DNA of 11,109 nt from Bdellovibrionales bacterium (GTDB lineage: Bacteria; Bdellovibrionota_G; JALEGL01; JAGRAY01): contig JAGRAY010000051.1 of NCBI GenBank assembly GCA_020434375.1, positions 1-11,109 on the forward strand, given 5' to 3'. Every line of letters begins with the position of its first letter. Position 1 is the first letter of the stretch. Positions 1 through 6,806 of the stretch are shown in pieces. A model generated the notes under the pieces. It was not told the DNA's origin. It worked only from the letters and a program-made list of their open reading frames with translations, and did not search any database. Both the position numbers and the translations under genes were made by a program.

Positions 1-1977
1 CTTTGCATGCTCCAAAACTGCCTCTAGTGGTAAAGGACTTAACCACCTTAAATCAATGATACTAACATCGTAGCCAAGTTTACTCAGTTCTTTTGCAACT
101 CTCAAACAAAAATAAGCTCCATTGGCATAAGATATCAACAATATATCTTTAGCATTTTCAAAATAAATTCGAGGCTCACCCAGCGGAACGAAAAACTCAG
201 GTTGAGGATACTCGAAAGACCAAAGTCCATCATGATCAGAGTACAGATCTTTGGTCATGTAGAGCGCGATGGGCTCTAAAAAACAACCGACGCTTCCATT
301 GATTTTAGCCATAGCCATCATATATCGCAACATTCCTACTGCATCGTCTCCTCTGGAAGGTGCACCAAGAACAAGACCCGGAATATCTCTTAATGCTCCA
401 ATAGAATTATCATTGTGAAAATGTCCGCCGAAACCTTTTTGGTATCCAAAGGACGCGATTCGTACAATCATGGGATTTTGAAATTGACCATTAGAGAAAA
501 ACTGAAGAGAAGCTGCTTCGCCTCGAAGCTGATCTTCTGCGTTGTGCACATACGCTAGATATTGGATTTCTGGTATCGGGAGAAATCCAATATGTGCCGC
601 ACCTATCGCCAAGCCTAAGATCGTTTGTTCATCAAGAAGTGTATTAAACACTCTACCCGCTCCAAATGTATCTTGAAGTCCCGTCGTTACGTGATAAACG
701 CCACCTTTCTTTCCAACGTCTTCACCAAAAACAAGTGCCTCCTTGTACTTAGTCAACAGGTCTTTTAAACCGTAGTTCAAAAGCATCGCCATATGTCGAG
801 GCTTTATCGCGCCATCCGATTCGAGATCCTGGATTTTGTAATTACCTCGTGATGCTTCTTGATCAGTGCGCTCTTTGTCAAAAGGTGCTAGCGCCTTAGT
901 AATCTGTGTTGCCGACTGCAATCTTGGTTTATGTATGACGTCATTGCATACCTCTTCAATCTCAAGCTTTTTTTTTTGATAAAAAGAAAGAATCTTGTCT
1001 TTCGAAAGCCAACCTTGACTCAAAATTCGAGCTGCCGATACATGGAGTGGATCTTTGATATCCATTTGTTCCAATTCGCTCTTCGACATATATTCAGACT
1101 CCACGTCGCTACCGGCGTGCCCCAATAGGCGCACCATATCGAGATGGAGAAACACAGGCTGTCTTTTTTTTCTACAGGTATCTATCGCTTGCTTTGACAC
1201 TGCCACCGTTTCAAAAAGATCCAAACCATTCGCGTTAAAATAGAACAATCCTGGGCGATTTTGAATTGAGTTCATGACCCAATTTTTTGGAGATTTTACA
1301 GAAATTCCAAGGCCATTGTCTTCGCATACAAATAAAATAGGAACGGGTATTTTCTGATAAGCCGCCCAGCAAGCTGCATTGATGGCACCTTGAGCCGTTG
1401 AATGATTAACGGACGCATCTCCAAAAGAGCACATCACGATGGTATTTTTTTCTAAACTAAGCTCTAATTTTAACCGCTTAGAACGCTCAAGCGCCATCGC
1501 TAGACCAACAGCTTTTGGAAGATGAGATGCGATCGTACTGGTTTGAGGAGGAACCCACAGACGTTTACTTCCAAAAACTTTATGACGACCGCCAGAAACT
1601 GGGTCTTTAGAAGAAGCACAAAAAGCCATGACCATAGCTTCTAAAATTCTAGCACTTGGATCTTTTTTAAGATGCTCCACCATAAATGCTCCACTGCGAT
1701 AGTGAAGAAAACATGGATCTTGCTCGCCAATTAATAACCCTAGTGCTGCGTTTCCCTCGTGGCCCGAACTTCCAATGGTATAATAGGCTTGATTTTTATC
1801 TTTTAAAGACCGAGCTGCAAAATCAAGGAGTCTCGAAGTCATTTGAGACTCAAACAGTCCCAAAATTTCGCTTCTGGTAATGGGTATTTCTAAAGAGTCA
1901 AAGCCTGTTGCTTCGTTCCACCCTTGGACAAAATCAACAAAATTCTTGTCAACAATATGGACTCGGCTGACAGCCAC
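1..1977 (-). CDS. Fused E1alpha-E1beta thiamine-diphosphate 2-oxoacid dehydrogenase, 3' end outside window
   Basis: The frame stays open for 659 codons from a GTG at 1977 to the window edge, so the C-terminus is missing. Residues about 40-330 are an E1alpha domain: a YYTIGSSGHEGNAA segment near 65-78, a thiamine-diphosphate site from GDAS (186-189, normally GDG) to EDN (219-221), and a GHAGSDVE loop near 286-293 matching the phosphorylation-loop region of branched-chain E1alpha. Residues about 400 onward are E1beta: VFGEDVG, then FNTLLDEQTILG with the presumed cofactor-activating Glu450, then IIDLRWLSPLPLEA at the edge. The enzyme should decarboxylate a 2-oxoacid and hand the acyl group to an E2 lipoamide. 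Which acid (branched-chain, pyruvate or other) cannot be told. The two subunits are usually separate proteins, though fused forms exist. GTG is chosen because a stop lies two codons upstream and no ATG occurs before residue about 46; there is no good Shine-Dalgarno. It follows metK by 13 nt, so is probably cotranscribed. Confidence 0.88.
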   Translation of the reverse strand, partial: MAVSRVHIVDKNFVDFVQGWNEATGFDSLEIPITRSEILGLFESQMTSRLLDFAARSLKDKNQAYYTIGSSGHEGNAALGLLIGEQDPCFLHYRSGAFMVEHLKKDPSARILEAMVMAFCASSKDPVSGGRHKVFGSKRLWVPPQTSTIASHLPKAVGLAMALERSKRLKLELSLEKNTIVMCSFGDASVNHSTAQGAINAACWAAYQKIPVPILFVCEDNGLGISVKSPKNWVMNSIQNRPGLFYFNANGLDLFETVAVSKQAIDTCRKKRQPVFLHLDMVRLLGHAGSDVESEYMSKSELEQMDIKDPLHVSAARILSQGWLSKDKILSFYQKKKLEIEEVCNDVIHKPRLQSATQITKALAPFDKERTDQEASRGNYKIQDLESDGAIKPRHMAMLLNYGLKDLLTKYKEALVFGEDVGKKGGVYHVTTGLQDTFGAGRVFNTLLDEQTILGLAIGAAHIGFLPIPEIQYLAYVHNAEDQLRGEAASLQFFSNGQFQNPMIVRIASFGYQKGFGGHFHNDNSIGALRDIPGLVLGAPSRGDDAVGMLRYMMAMAKINGSVGCFLEPIALYMTKDLYSDHDGLWSFEYPQPEFFVPLGEPRIYFENAKDILLISYANGAYFCLRVAKELSKLGYDVSIIDLRWLSPLPLEAVLEHAK

Positions 1978-1990
1978 AGAAAATTAAATC

Positions 1991-3157
1991 TTAGCGAGCC
2001 AGACTTAAAAGCTGAGATGTCATATCAGTTTTTTCCCATGGAAAACCATCTTTGCTTCGACCAAAATGGCCATAGGCAGCAGTTTTTCTATAAATGGGTC
2101 TTAACAGATCGAGTTTATCAATAATAGCTTTGGGCTTTAGTGAGAATACTTCTCTTACAACCTCTTCGAGTTTGTCGTCTGACACTTTTCCGGTACCAAA
2201 TGTATCTACCATCAATGAGACAGGATCTGCAACACCAATAGCATAAGCAACTTGGACTTCGCAGCGCTCGGCCAGTCCGGCTGCCACAATATTTTTGGCG
2301 ACGTATCTCATCATATAACATGCGCTTCGATCGACCTTTGAAGGATCTTTGCCCGAAAAAGCACCGCCGCCGTGCCGACCCCAACCTCCATACGTGTCGA
2401 CAATAATTTTTCGACCCGTCAAACCGCAATCACCCTTAGGGCCTCCGACCACAAAGCGACCCGTTGGGTTAACAAAATATTTAGTCTTGTCGTCAACAAG
2501 ATGAGCTGGAATCGATGGCTCAATGACCAATTTTTTTACTTTCTCAACTATTTCTTCATGTTTGACATCGGCCGTATGTTGAGAAGAAATAAGAACCGTA
2601 TCAATACGCACAGGCTTACCATTTTCGTATTCGATACTGACTTGACTTTTACCATCTGGCCTTAAAAAGTTAGCTTGGCCCGACTTTCTAACATCGGTGA
2701 GTTTTCGGGTTAAGAGATGGGCATAATAAATGGCTGACGGCATGAATTCTTCATTTTCGTTGCACGCGTAACCAAACATCAAGCCTTGATCGCCTGCACC
2801 TTGTTCTTTAAAAAGTCCTTCTCCTTCAGTTACACCCTGACTAATATCCGGAGACTGCTTGCCAATTGAAACATGAACAGCACAAGTATCTGCATCAAAC
2901 CCCATACTGGTGTCGGTGTAACCGATATCTCTAACCACGTCGCGAGCTAAATCGGCAAACTCAAGTTTCGCCTTGCTCGTAACTTCACCAGCCAAATGAA
3001 GAAAACCAGTAGCTGCCATAGTTTCCACGGCTGCTCGACTATTGGCATCTGAAGCTAATAGACCATCTAAAATAGCATCTGAGACCTGATCACATAACTT
3101 ATCTGGGTGACCTTCTGTCACAGACTCTGAGGTGAAAAGAAATTTTTTTGTGCTCAT
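1991..3157 (-). CDS. metK: S-adenosylmethionine synthetase (methionine adenosyltransferase)
   Basis: The protein makes SAM from methionine and ATP, releasing phosphate and pyrophosphate, in the cytosol. At 388 residues it is the usual family length. It carries GHPDK at 16-20 (ATP/metal site), the signature hexapeptide GAGDQG at 120-125, and the glycine-rich GGGAFSGKDP at 263-272 followed by KVDRS. The C-terminal YGHFGR (362-367) and FPWEKTD are also typical. The ATG at 3157 gives the expected N-terminus (FLFTSESVTEGHPDK), with a GGAG about 10 nt upstream. It lies 88 nt downstream of ptsI; that gap holds a candidate promoter and inverted repeats but no clear terminator, so it may have both its own promoter and read-through from the PTS operon. 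The E1 fusion gene follows after 13 nt. SAM from this enzyme is the cosubstrate of HpnH, also encoded in this window. Confidence 0.97.
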   Translation of the reverse strand: MSTKKFLFTSESVTEGHPDKLCDQVSDAILDGLLASDANSRAAVETMAATGFLHLAGEVTSKAKLEFADLARDVVRDIGYTDTSMGFDADTCAVHVSIGKQSPDISQGVTEGEGLFKEQGAGDQGLMFGYACNENEEFMPSAIYYAHLLTRKLTDVRKSGQANFLRPDGKSQVSIEYENGKPVRIDTVLISSQHTADVKHEEIVEKVKKLVIEPSIPAHLVDDKTKYFVNPTGRFVVGGPKGDCGLTGRKIIVDTYGGWGRHGGGAFSGKDPSKVDRSACYMMRYVAKNIVAAGLAERCEVQVAYAIGVADPVSLMVDTFGTGKVSDDKLEEVVREVFSLKPKAIIDKLDLLRPIYRKTAAYGHFGRSKDGFPWEKTDMTSQLLSLAR

Positions 3158-3178
3158 TATTTATGTTCTCCAATCCTG

Positions 3179-3223
3179 TTCGTTTACCAGATAAACGCTC
3201 CGATCTAACATTGGTTAAACGAA
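3179..3223. repeat. Nested inverted repeats in the metK upstream region
   Basis: On the plus strand TTCGTTTA (3179-3186) is the exact reverse complement of TAAACGAA (3216-3223). A shorter copy, TAAACG at 3192-3197, can also pair with CGTTTA (3181-3186) across a 5-nt loop. The same arm therefore has two alternative partners. The outer copy lies in the spacer of the candidate metK promoter. This could be an operator for a dimeric regulator or, if transcription starts further upstream, a switchable RNA structure. It does not resemble the SAM-I, SAM-II or SAM-III riboswitches as I know them. Confidence 0.4.
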
Positions 3224-3231
3224 GTGGTCAA
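3203..3231 (-). promoter_or_regulatory. Candidate sigma-70-type promoter of metK
   Basis: On the minus strand TTGACC (3231-3226, five of six to the -35 consensus) is followed after 17 nt by TTAGAT (3208-3203, three of six to the -10). Transcription would start near 3197-3195, giving a short leader that begins at or within a small hairpin. The -10 is weak, so this is a tentative call. Confidence 0.35.
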
Positions 3232-3245
3232 GAGAATTCAAGCCG

Positions 3246-4985
3246 TCATAAGACTCGACTATGCTTCAGATGCCACGTCTTTAGGACCTGTTCTGCCTCG
3301 ACAACGTCGTCAATACTTAGAAATTTGTCTAGGCAATGTTTTGACTCTTGTACCGTAAACTCAGAAATAGCCCTCTTGATGATTGGCACTGATCCCAAAC
3401 TCATCGACAAAAAATCAATTTCAGCTCCTAAGAGCAGGGGAGTCATCATTGGATCATTCGCCATTTCACCACAAACCCCGACTTCAATACCGTTTCGATG
3501 AGCTTCTTGAGCCACAAAAATGATAAATCGTAAAATCGCTGGATGCATTGAATGGTTAAAGTTTGATAAAGATGCGTTGGATCGATCAACAGCCAAAGCA
3601 TATTGAATGAGATCGTTTGTTCCTATAGAAAAAAAGCTAACTTCTTTAGCAAGCTGATTTGAAATCATGGCAGCTGAAGGTAATTCGATCATTGCCCCAA
3701 GTCTTATCGAATCATTGAAATCAAGATGCAGGTTTTTTAGGTTTTGCTTTTCTGAGTCAATCACTCTCGATACAAAGCAAATCTCTTCTACACTCATAAC
3801 CATAGGAATCAGGACTGAAACATTTGCATTGTAGCTTGCTCTGAGAATAGCCCGAATTTGGGTTCTGATGACCGATTCGAATTTGATGAGAAGTCGAATG
3901 CCTCTTAACCCCAATACAGGGTTCTCTTCTTTATGATGGTCGTTCAAACGCTTTAAGTCCACATCAAACAATCTAATCACCACATCGTCTGGACTCACGC
4001 TTGAAATTATTTTTTGATACCGACTCAGTTGGCTTTCTTCCGATGGAGGAAATGGCAGATCTAGAAACAACGTCTCGGTTCGCACTAATCCTATGCCTTC
4101 GGCTCCATTTTTTTTAATCGAGGTAATTTCGTTTAAGAAGTCGAGATTTCCCAACAGCTTAACTCTTTGCCCATCTTTAGTTTTGGCAAGATGAAACCGA
4201 TTTTTGAGAAGTTCATCTTCTTTTTTGGAAAATTCACATTTTTTCTTTTCGTAATAACTCCAGGTATCACCCTCAGGGTTCACAATGAATAATCCATCTT
4301 TTGCATCCAAAATAACTTTTGTGCCTTGGGAATATCGCTTTGGAAACTCGATTCCGAGTAAACAGGGAATACCAAGCGAACGCGCCATAATGCACAAATG
4401 AGAAGTCTTGCCTCCTCGCTCCAAAACAATTCCATTTACTTGTGAATCGGTAAATTGAATTAACTCTAGAGGTGACATGTCTCTTGCAAGCACGATCGCA
4501 TCTTCGTCCAGTGCTGTATATCTTTTGCTAGACTCGCCTTCAATGAATTGGACAAGTCGATCTTGAATAAAGCGAATGTCGCTAAATCGCTCTCTATAAT
4601 AGGGATCGCGATTTCTATCGAAAATATCGTAAAAATATTGAAACGCTCGACGAATAGCACCGAGTGCATCGATTCGTTCAACCGAAACAATTGTTTTTAC
4701 TTTATCAATTAATTGTGGATCCTTTAAAAGTAATCTCTGCGCCTCAACCAGGTAGGCATGATTTTCGCCAAGTTGCCTCACAATGTGCAAGCGCATTTCG
4801 TCAAGTTGATTTTTGACATGTTCAACAGCGCCTAAGAACGATTCAATTTCGTGATCGACCTGCTCAAAGCTAATCTTTGTCTCGGCGCGAAATTTATTTT
4901 TTTGATCTATATAGTAGAGATATCCAAGCGATATTCCAAATGAGGCAATGGTAGCGGGAAAGACCTTCTCTCCTTCATCTCTCAA
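3246..4985 (-). CDS. ptsI: PTS enzyme I (PEP-protein phosphotransferase), divergent
   Basis: Enzyme I autophosphorylates from phosphoenolpyruvate and passes phosphate to HPr. The 579 residues are close to the family norm (about 575) and there is no N-terminal GAF domain, so it is PtsI-like rather than PtsP-like. Seen: an N-terminal HPr-binding/helical region; the phospho-histidine motif GGKTSH with His196; the PEP-binding GAEGIGLVRTE (Arg302) and Arg338; Glu434 in MIELPSA; SIGTNDLIQY (Asn457, Asp458) with Arg468 in AVDRSN; and the proton-donor Cys505 in GVCGEM. Two departures: the usual R-x-x-DIGGDK loop reads RLFDVDLKR (338-346), and the usual ASPGIA near the N-terminus reads ASFGIS (14-19). 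Translation starts at a TTG overlapping the ptsH stop as TTGA, with a GAGGAA at 4996-4991. No sugar EIIB/EIIC genes are nearby, which favours a regulatory relay. Confidence 0.92.
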   Translation of the reverse strand: MRDEGEKVFPATIASFGISLGYLYYIDQKNKFRAETKISFEQVDHEIESFLGAVEHVKNQLDEMRLHIVRQLGENHAYLVEAQRLLLKDPQLIDKVKTIVSVERIDALGAIRRAFQYFYDIFDRNRDPYYRERFSDIRFIQDRLVQFIEGESSKRYTALDEDAIVLARDMSPLELIQFTDSQVNGIVLERGGKTSHLCIMARSLGIPCLLGIEFPKRYSQGTKVILDAKDGLFIVNPEGDTWSYYEKKKCEFSKKEDELLKNRFHLAKTKDGQRVKLLGNLDFLNEITSIKKNGAEGIGLVRTETLFLDLPFPPSEESQLSRYQKIISSVSPDDVVIRLFDVDLKRLNDHHKEENPVLGLRGIRLLIKFESVIRTQIRAILRASYNANVSVLIPMVMSVEEICFVSRVIDSEKQNLKNLHLDFNDSIRLGAMIELPSAAMISNQLAKEVSFFSIGTNDLIQYALAVDRSNASLSNFNHSMHPAILRFIIFVAQEAHRNGIEVGVCGEMANDPMMTPLLLGAEIDFLSMSLGSVPIIKRAISEFTVQESKHCLDKFLSIDDVVEAEQVLKTWHLKHSRVL

Positions 4986-5257
4986 TGACTTTCCTCAAAT
5001 CCATTTCGAATCAGCTTAACCATTTCTTTCATCGCTTCGACTTGATCTGAACCTCTGGTCTCGATTTCCATGGATGTGCCTTTGCTTGCCCCCAGAGCTA
5101 GTAAACCCATAATGCTCTTCGCATTAACTCTCATCCCATTGGCAGAAAATTCTATACTCGAAGAAAAAGTCGATGCTTTCTTAACGGTCATAACAGCCGA
5201 TCGGGTATGAAGTCCCGCGTCATTAGTAATCTTAACTTTGTATCGGCTGGTATCCAT
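4982..5257 (-). CDS. ptsH: Phosphocarrier protein HPr
   Basis: This small cytosolic protein receives phosphate from enzyme I on a histidine and passes it to EIIA proteins, here probably PtsN. It is 91 residues, the normal size. The active-site segment is NDAGLHTRSAV with His17 and Arg19. The residue after His-Thr-Arg is Ser20, where most HPr proteins have proline. The regulatory site NAKSIMGLLALG is present with Ser48, equivalent to Ser46 of Gram-positive HPr and the target of HPr kinase, whose gene lies in the same cluster. An in-frame TAG just four codons before the ATG fixes the start. The Shine-Dalgarno is poor. It sits 137 nt downstream of rapZ and overlaps ptsI by 4 nt. Confidence 0.95.
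   Translation of the reverse strand: MDTSRYKVKITNDAGLHTRSAVMTVKKASTFSSSIEFSANGMRVNAKSIMGLLALGASKGTSMEIETRGSDQVEAMKEMVKLIRNGFEESH
4991..4996 (-). promoter_or_regulatory. Shine-Dalgarno for the TTG start of ptsI
   Basis: GAGGAA lies inside the last codons of ptsH, 5 nt upstream of the TTG that overlaps the ptsH stop. It supports the non-ATG start, as the ptsI frame has no ATG nearby, and points to translational coupling of HPr and enzyme I. Confidence 0.6.
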
Positions 5258-5394
5258 TGTTCGTTTAAACTAACCCCTTGAGCCATATCGTAAACAACGC
5301 CTGGTTTCAATAGCGAACTTTTGCCTACAAACTTTATGAAGATGCAACGCGTAATATTGAGTGTCGTCCTAGATACATTCTAGAGCACTATTAT
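5258..5394. other. 137-nt gap between rapZ and ptsH with a hairpin, no gene found
   Basis: This gap is long for an otherwise overlapping or closely packed operon. Directly after the rapZ stop, CTAGA (5369-5373) and TCTAG (5379-5383) form a 5-bp stem over a 5-nt loop. Outer AGTG/CACT arms (5360-5363 and 5386-5389) can add 4 bp across an internal loop. No T-tract follows on either strand, so it is not a standard terminator. A TTGAAA with a weak TATGGC 17 nt downstream (minus strand) could be a poor promoter for ptsH-ptsI. Only very short ORFs (14 codons or so) occur. Related operons in delta-proteobacteria often carry an EIIA-Man gene between rapZ and ptsH; none is detectable here. Confidence 0.5.
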
Positions 5395-6252
5395 TTATTC
5401 CATTTCAATGTCACGGTGGTGAGTTACAATGTTAAAACGATCTTTTGGAAGCCGCTGGAAAATCTCGTTTACAATTGCCACAGAACGATGTTTGCCTCCG
5501 GTGCACCCAATACAGAGATTAAGATAACTGCGAGTCTCATTTTCAAAGTTTGGCAACACACACCTTAGAAGTTTTTCAACATGATCCAAAAAAATAGAAA
5601 CACCTTTCTGCCCGAGAACAAAAGTACTCACTTTCCTATGGTTACCCGTTTTCGATTTCAAATGTTTTTCAAAGAACGGATTTTTAATAAATCGAACGTC
5701 AAAAACCATGTCAGCATTCAATGGAATGCCGTACTTAAAGCCAAAAGAGGTAAGAAGAACAACCATTCTTCGTTTCGCTAAATCCGTATCATACACGTGC
5801 ATGATATGCCGCCTTAAGTCTCCAGCTGTCATTTCAGAAGTATTAATAACTGAATCAGATAAATTACGAATGTCAGAAAGAATTTGCTTTTCTTTTTTGA
5901 TGCCCGATAAAAGTGAACCTTTTACAGCCAAAGGATGCCTTCTCCTAGTTTCACTGTAACGCCTCGCTAACACAGCATCAGATGACTCCAAAAAAAGGAC
6001 TGTGACACTATTTTTATTATTTCGATACTTATCAAGAAGTTTAGGAAGCAAACTCAAGTGAGATTTATCTCTAGCGTCAATGACCAGCGCCAGCTTTGTT
6101 GCCCTCCTCTTGGATCGAGCAATAATTTCAATGCAGTCATCTAAAAGTAAGACGGGCAAATTATCGACACAATAGTATCCAAGATCCTCAAATGCTTTTA
6201 TTGCGGCCGACTTTCCTGCCCCTGAATGGCCTGATATAATGACTAGCTGCAT
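5395..6252 (-). CDS. rapZ: RNase adapter / nucleotide-binding protein RapZ (YvcJ family)
   Basis: The product is a P-loop protein of 285 residues, the normal family length. In Escherichia coli RapZ binds small RNAs and RNase E to control glucosamine-6-phosphate synthase, and so cell-envelope precursor supply; in Bacillus the homologue is YvcJ. Seen: Walker A GHSGAGKS (8-15) followed by FEDLGYYCVDNLP (21-33), LVIDARD (56-62), RRRHPL (103-108), SFGFKYGIP (169-177) and DVRFIKNP in the centre, and the C-terminal CIGCTGGKHRSV (247-258) ending in HHRDIE. The C-terminal half carries the RNA-binding function in the E. coli protein. The ATG at 6252 overlaps the end of hprK by 10 nt, so the two are probably translationally coupled. 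Neither GlmZ/GlmY-like RNAs nor glmS are visible in this window, so the local target is unknown. Confidence 0.95.
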   Translation of the reverse strand: MQLVIISGHSGAGKSAAIKAFEDLGYYCVDNLPVLLLDDCIEIIARSKRRATKLALVIDARDKSHLSLLPKLLDKYRNNKNSVTVLFLESSDAVLARRYSETRRRHPLAVKGSLLSGIKKEKQILSDIRNLSDSVINTSEMTAGDLRRHIMHVYDTDLAKRRMVVLLTSFGFKYGIPLNADMVFDVRFIKNPFFEKHLKSKTGNHRKVSTFVLGQKGVSIFLDHVEKLLRCVLPNFENETRSYLNLCIGCTGGKHRSVAIVNEIFQRLPKDRFNIVTHHRDIEME

Positions 6253-6806
6253 AATTCTTCTGAGTGTTTTTTATCAAAGTCTACAGCAGAGTCATATCCT
6301 GCCCACTTCAAAATTTGATTTCTCGCTGCAACTTCCACAATAGTTGTCACGTTTCGACCTTTCCAACAAGGAACTCGAACCATGGGAAGAACTTTCTCCA
6401 AGATGTTGTACTCCATAAATTCTAGACCCAAACGATCGATCAATGAAGTGTCATCTAAGGCCACAAGTTCAAGAACCATATCGATTTTTTTTACATCTCT
6501 GACCGAAGCAGCACCGTATAGATGAAATACGTTTAGAAGACCAAGTCCCCTCACTTCGATAAAATACCTTGTCGTTTTTGGTGAAGATCCAAATAGATGG
6601 CCAGAGCTGTCTTTTTTCACAAGAACCAAATCATCAGATACGAGTCGATGGCCTCTTGAAATTAGATCCAGGGCACATTCGCTTTTACCAACACCGCTTT
6701 GGCCTATAATGAGTGATCCAACACCATAGATATCTAAAAGAACCCCATGAACAGAAGCGTCGTGTTCTACACTAGTATTGATCATCTTTTTTAATGATGA
6801 CCTCAT
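6243..6806 (-). CDS. hprK: HPr kinase/phosphorylase, catalytic domain only
   Basis: The enzyme phosphorylates HPr on its regulatory serine and can reverse the reaction. Seen: SVHGVLLDIYGVG with His20, Walker A GQSGVGKS (35-42), the Asp58-Asp59 pair after HRLVS, the family signature IEVRGLGLLNV (83-93), and GRNVTTIVEVAARN (150-163). At 187 residues it is much shorter than the roughly 310 of Firmicutes HprK: the whole N-terminal domain of about 120 residues is absent, as in the short alpha-proteobacterial type. The frame is intact, so this is not decay. The start at 6806 overlaps ptsN by 35 nt; a second ATG at 6785 would overlap by only 14 nt and still keep the domain, and neither has a strong Shine-Dalgarno. 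Its likely partner is Ser48 of the HPr encoded downstream. Confidence 0.92.
   Translation of the reverse strand: MRSSLKKMINTSVEHDASVHGVLLDIYGVGSLIIGQSGVGKSECALDLISRGHRLVSDDLVLVKKDSSGHLFGSSPKTTRYFIEVRGLGLLNVFHLYGAASVRDVKKIDMVLELVALDDTSLIDRLGLEFMEYNILEKVLPMVRVPCWKGRNVTTIVEVAARNQILKWAGYDSAVDFDKKHSEELCS

Noticed and set aside
931..2124. Several short plus-strand ORFs (62-66 codons) opposite the E1 and metK genes
   Set aside because: They lie wholly or mostly opposite strongly conserved coding frames, have no Shine-Dalgarno sites and show no recognisable protein features.
2118..2429. A 103-codon minus-strand ORF inside metK
   Set aside because: It is an out-of-frame reading of metK, rich in Arg and Cys, and unlike any protein family.
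3148..3501. A 117-codon plus-strand ORF over the metK start and ptsI end
   Set aside because: It is opposite ptsI and the metK leader; the sequence looks like antisense translation with no motif.
6243..6806. hprK as a truncated pseudogene
   Set aside because: All catalytic motifs are intact, the frame is clean and both ends overlap neighbours as in a working operon; short HprK proteins are known.
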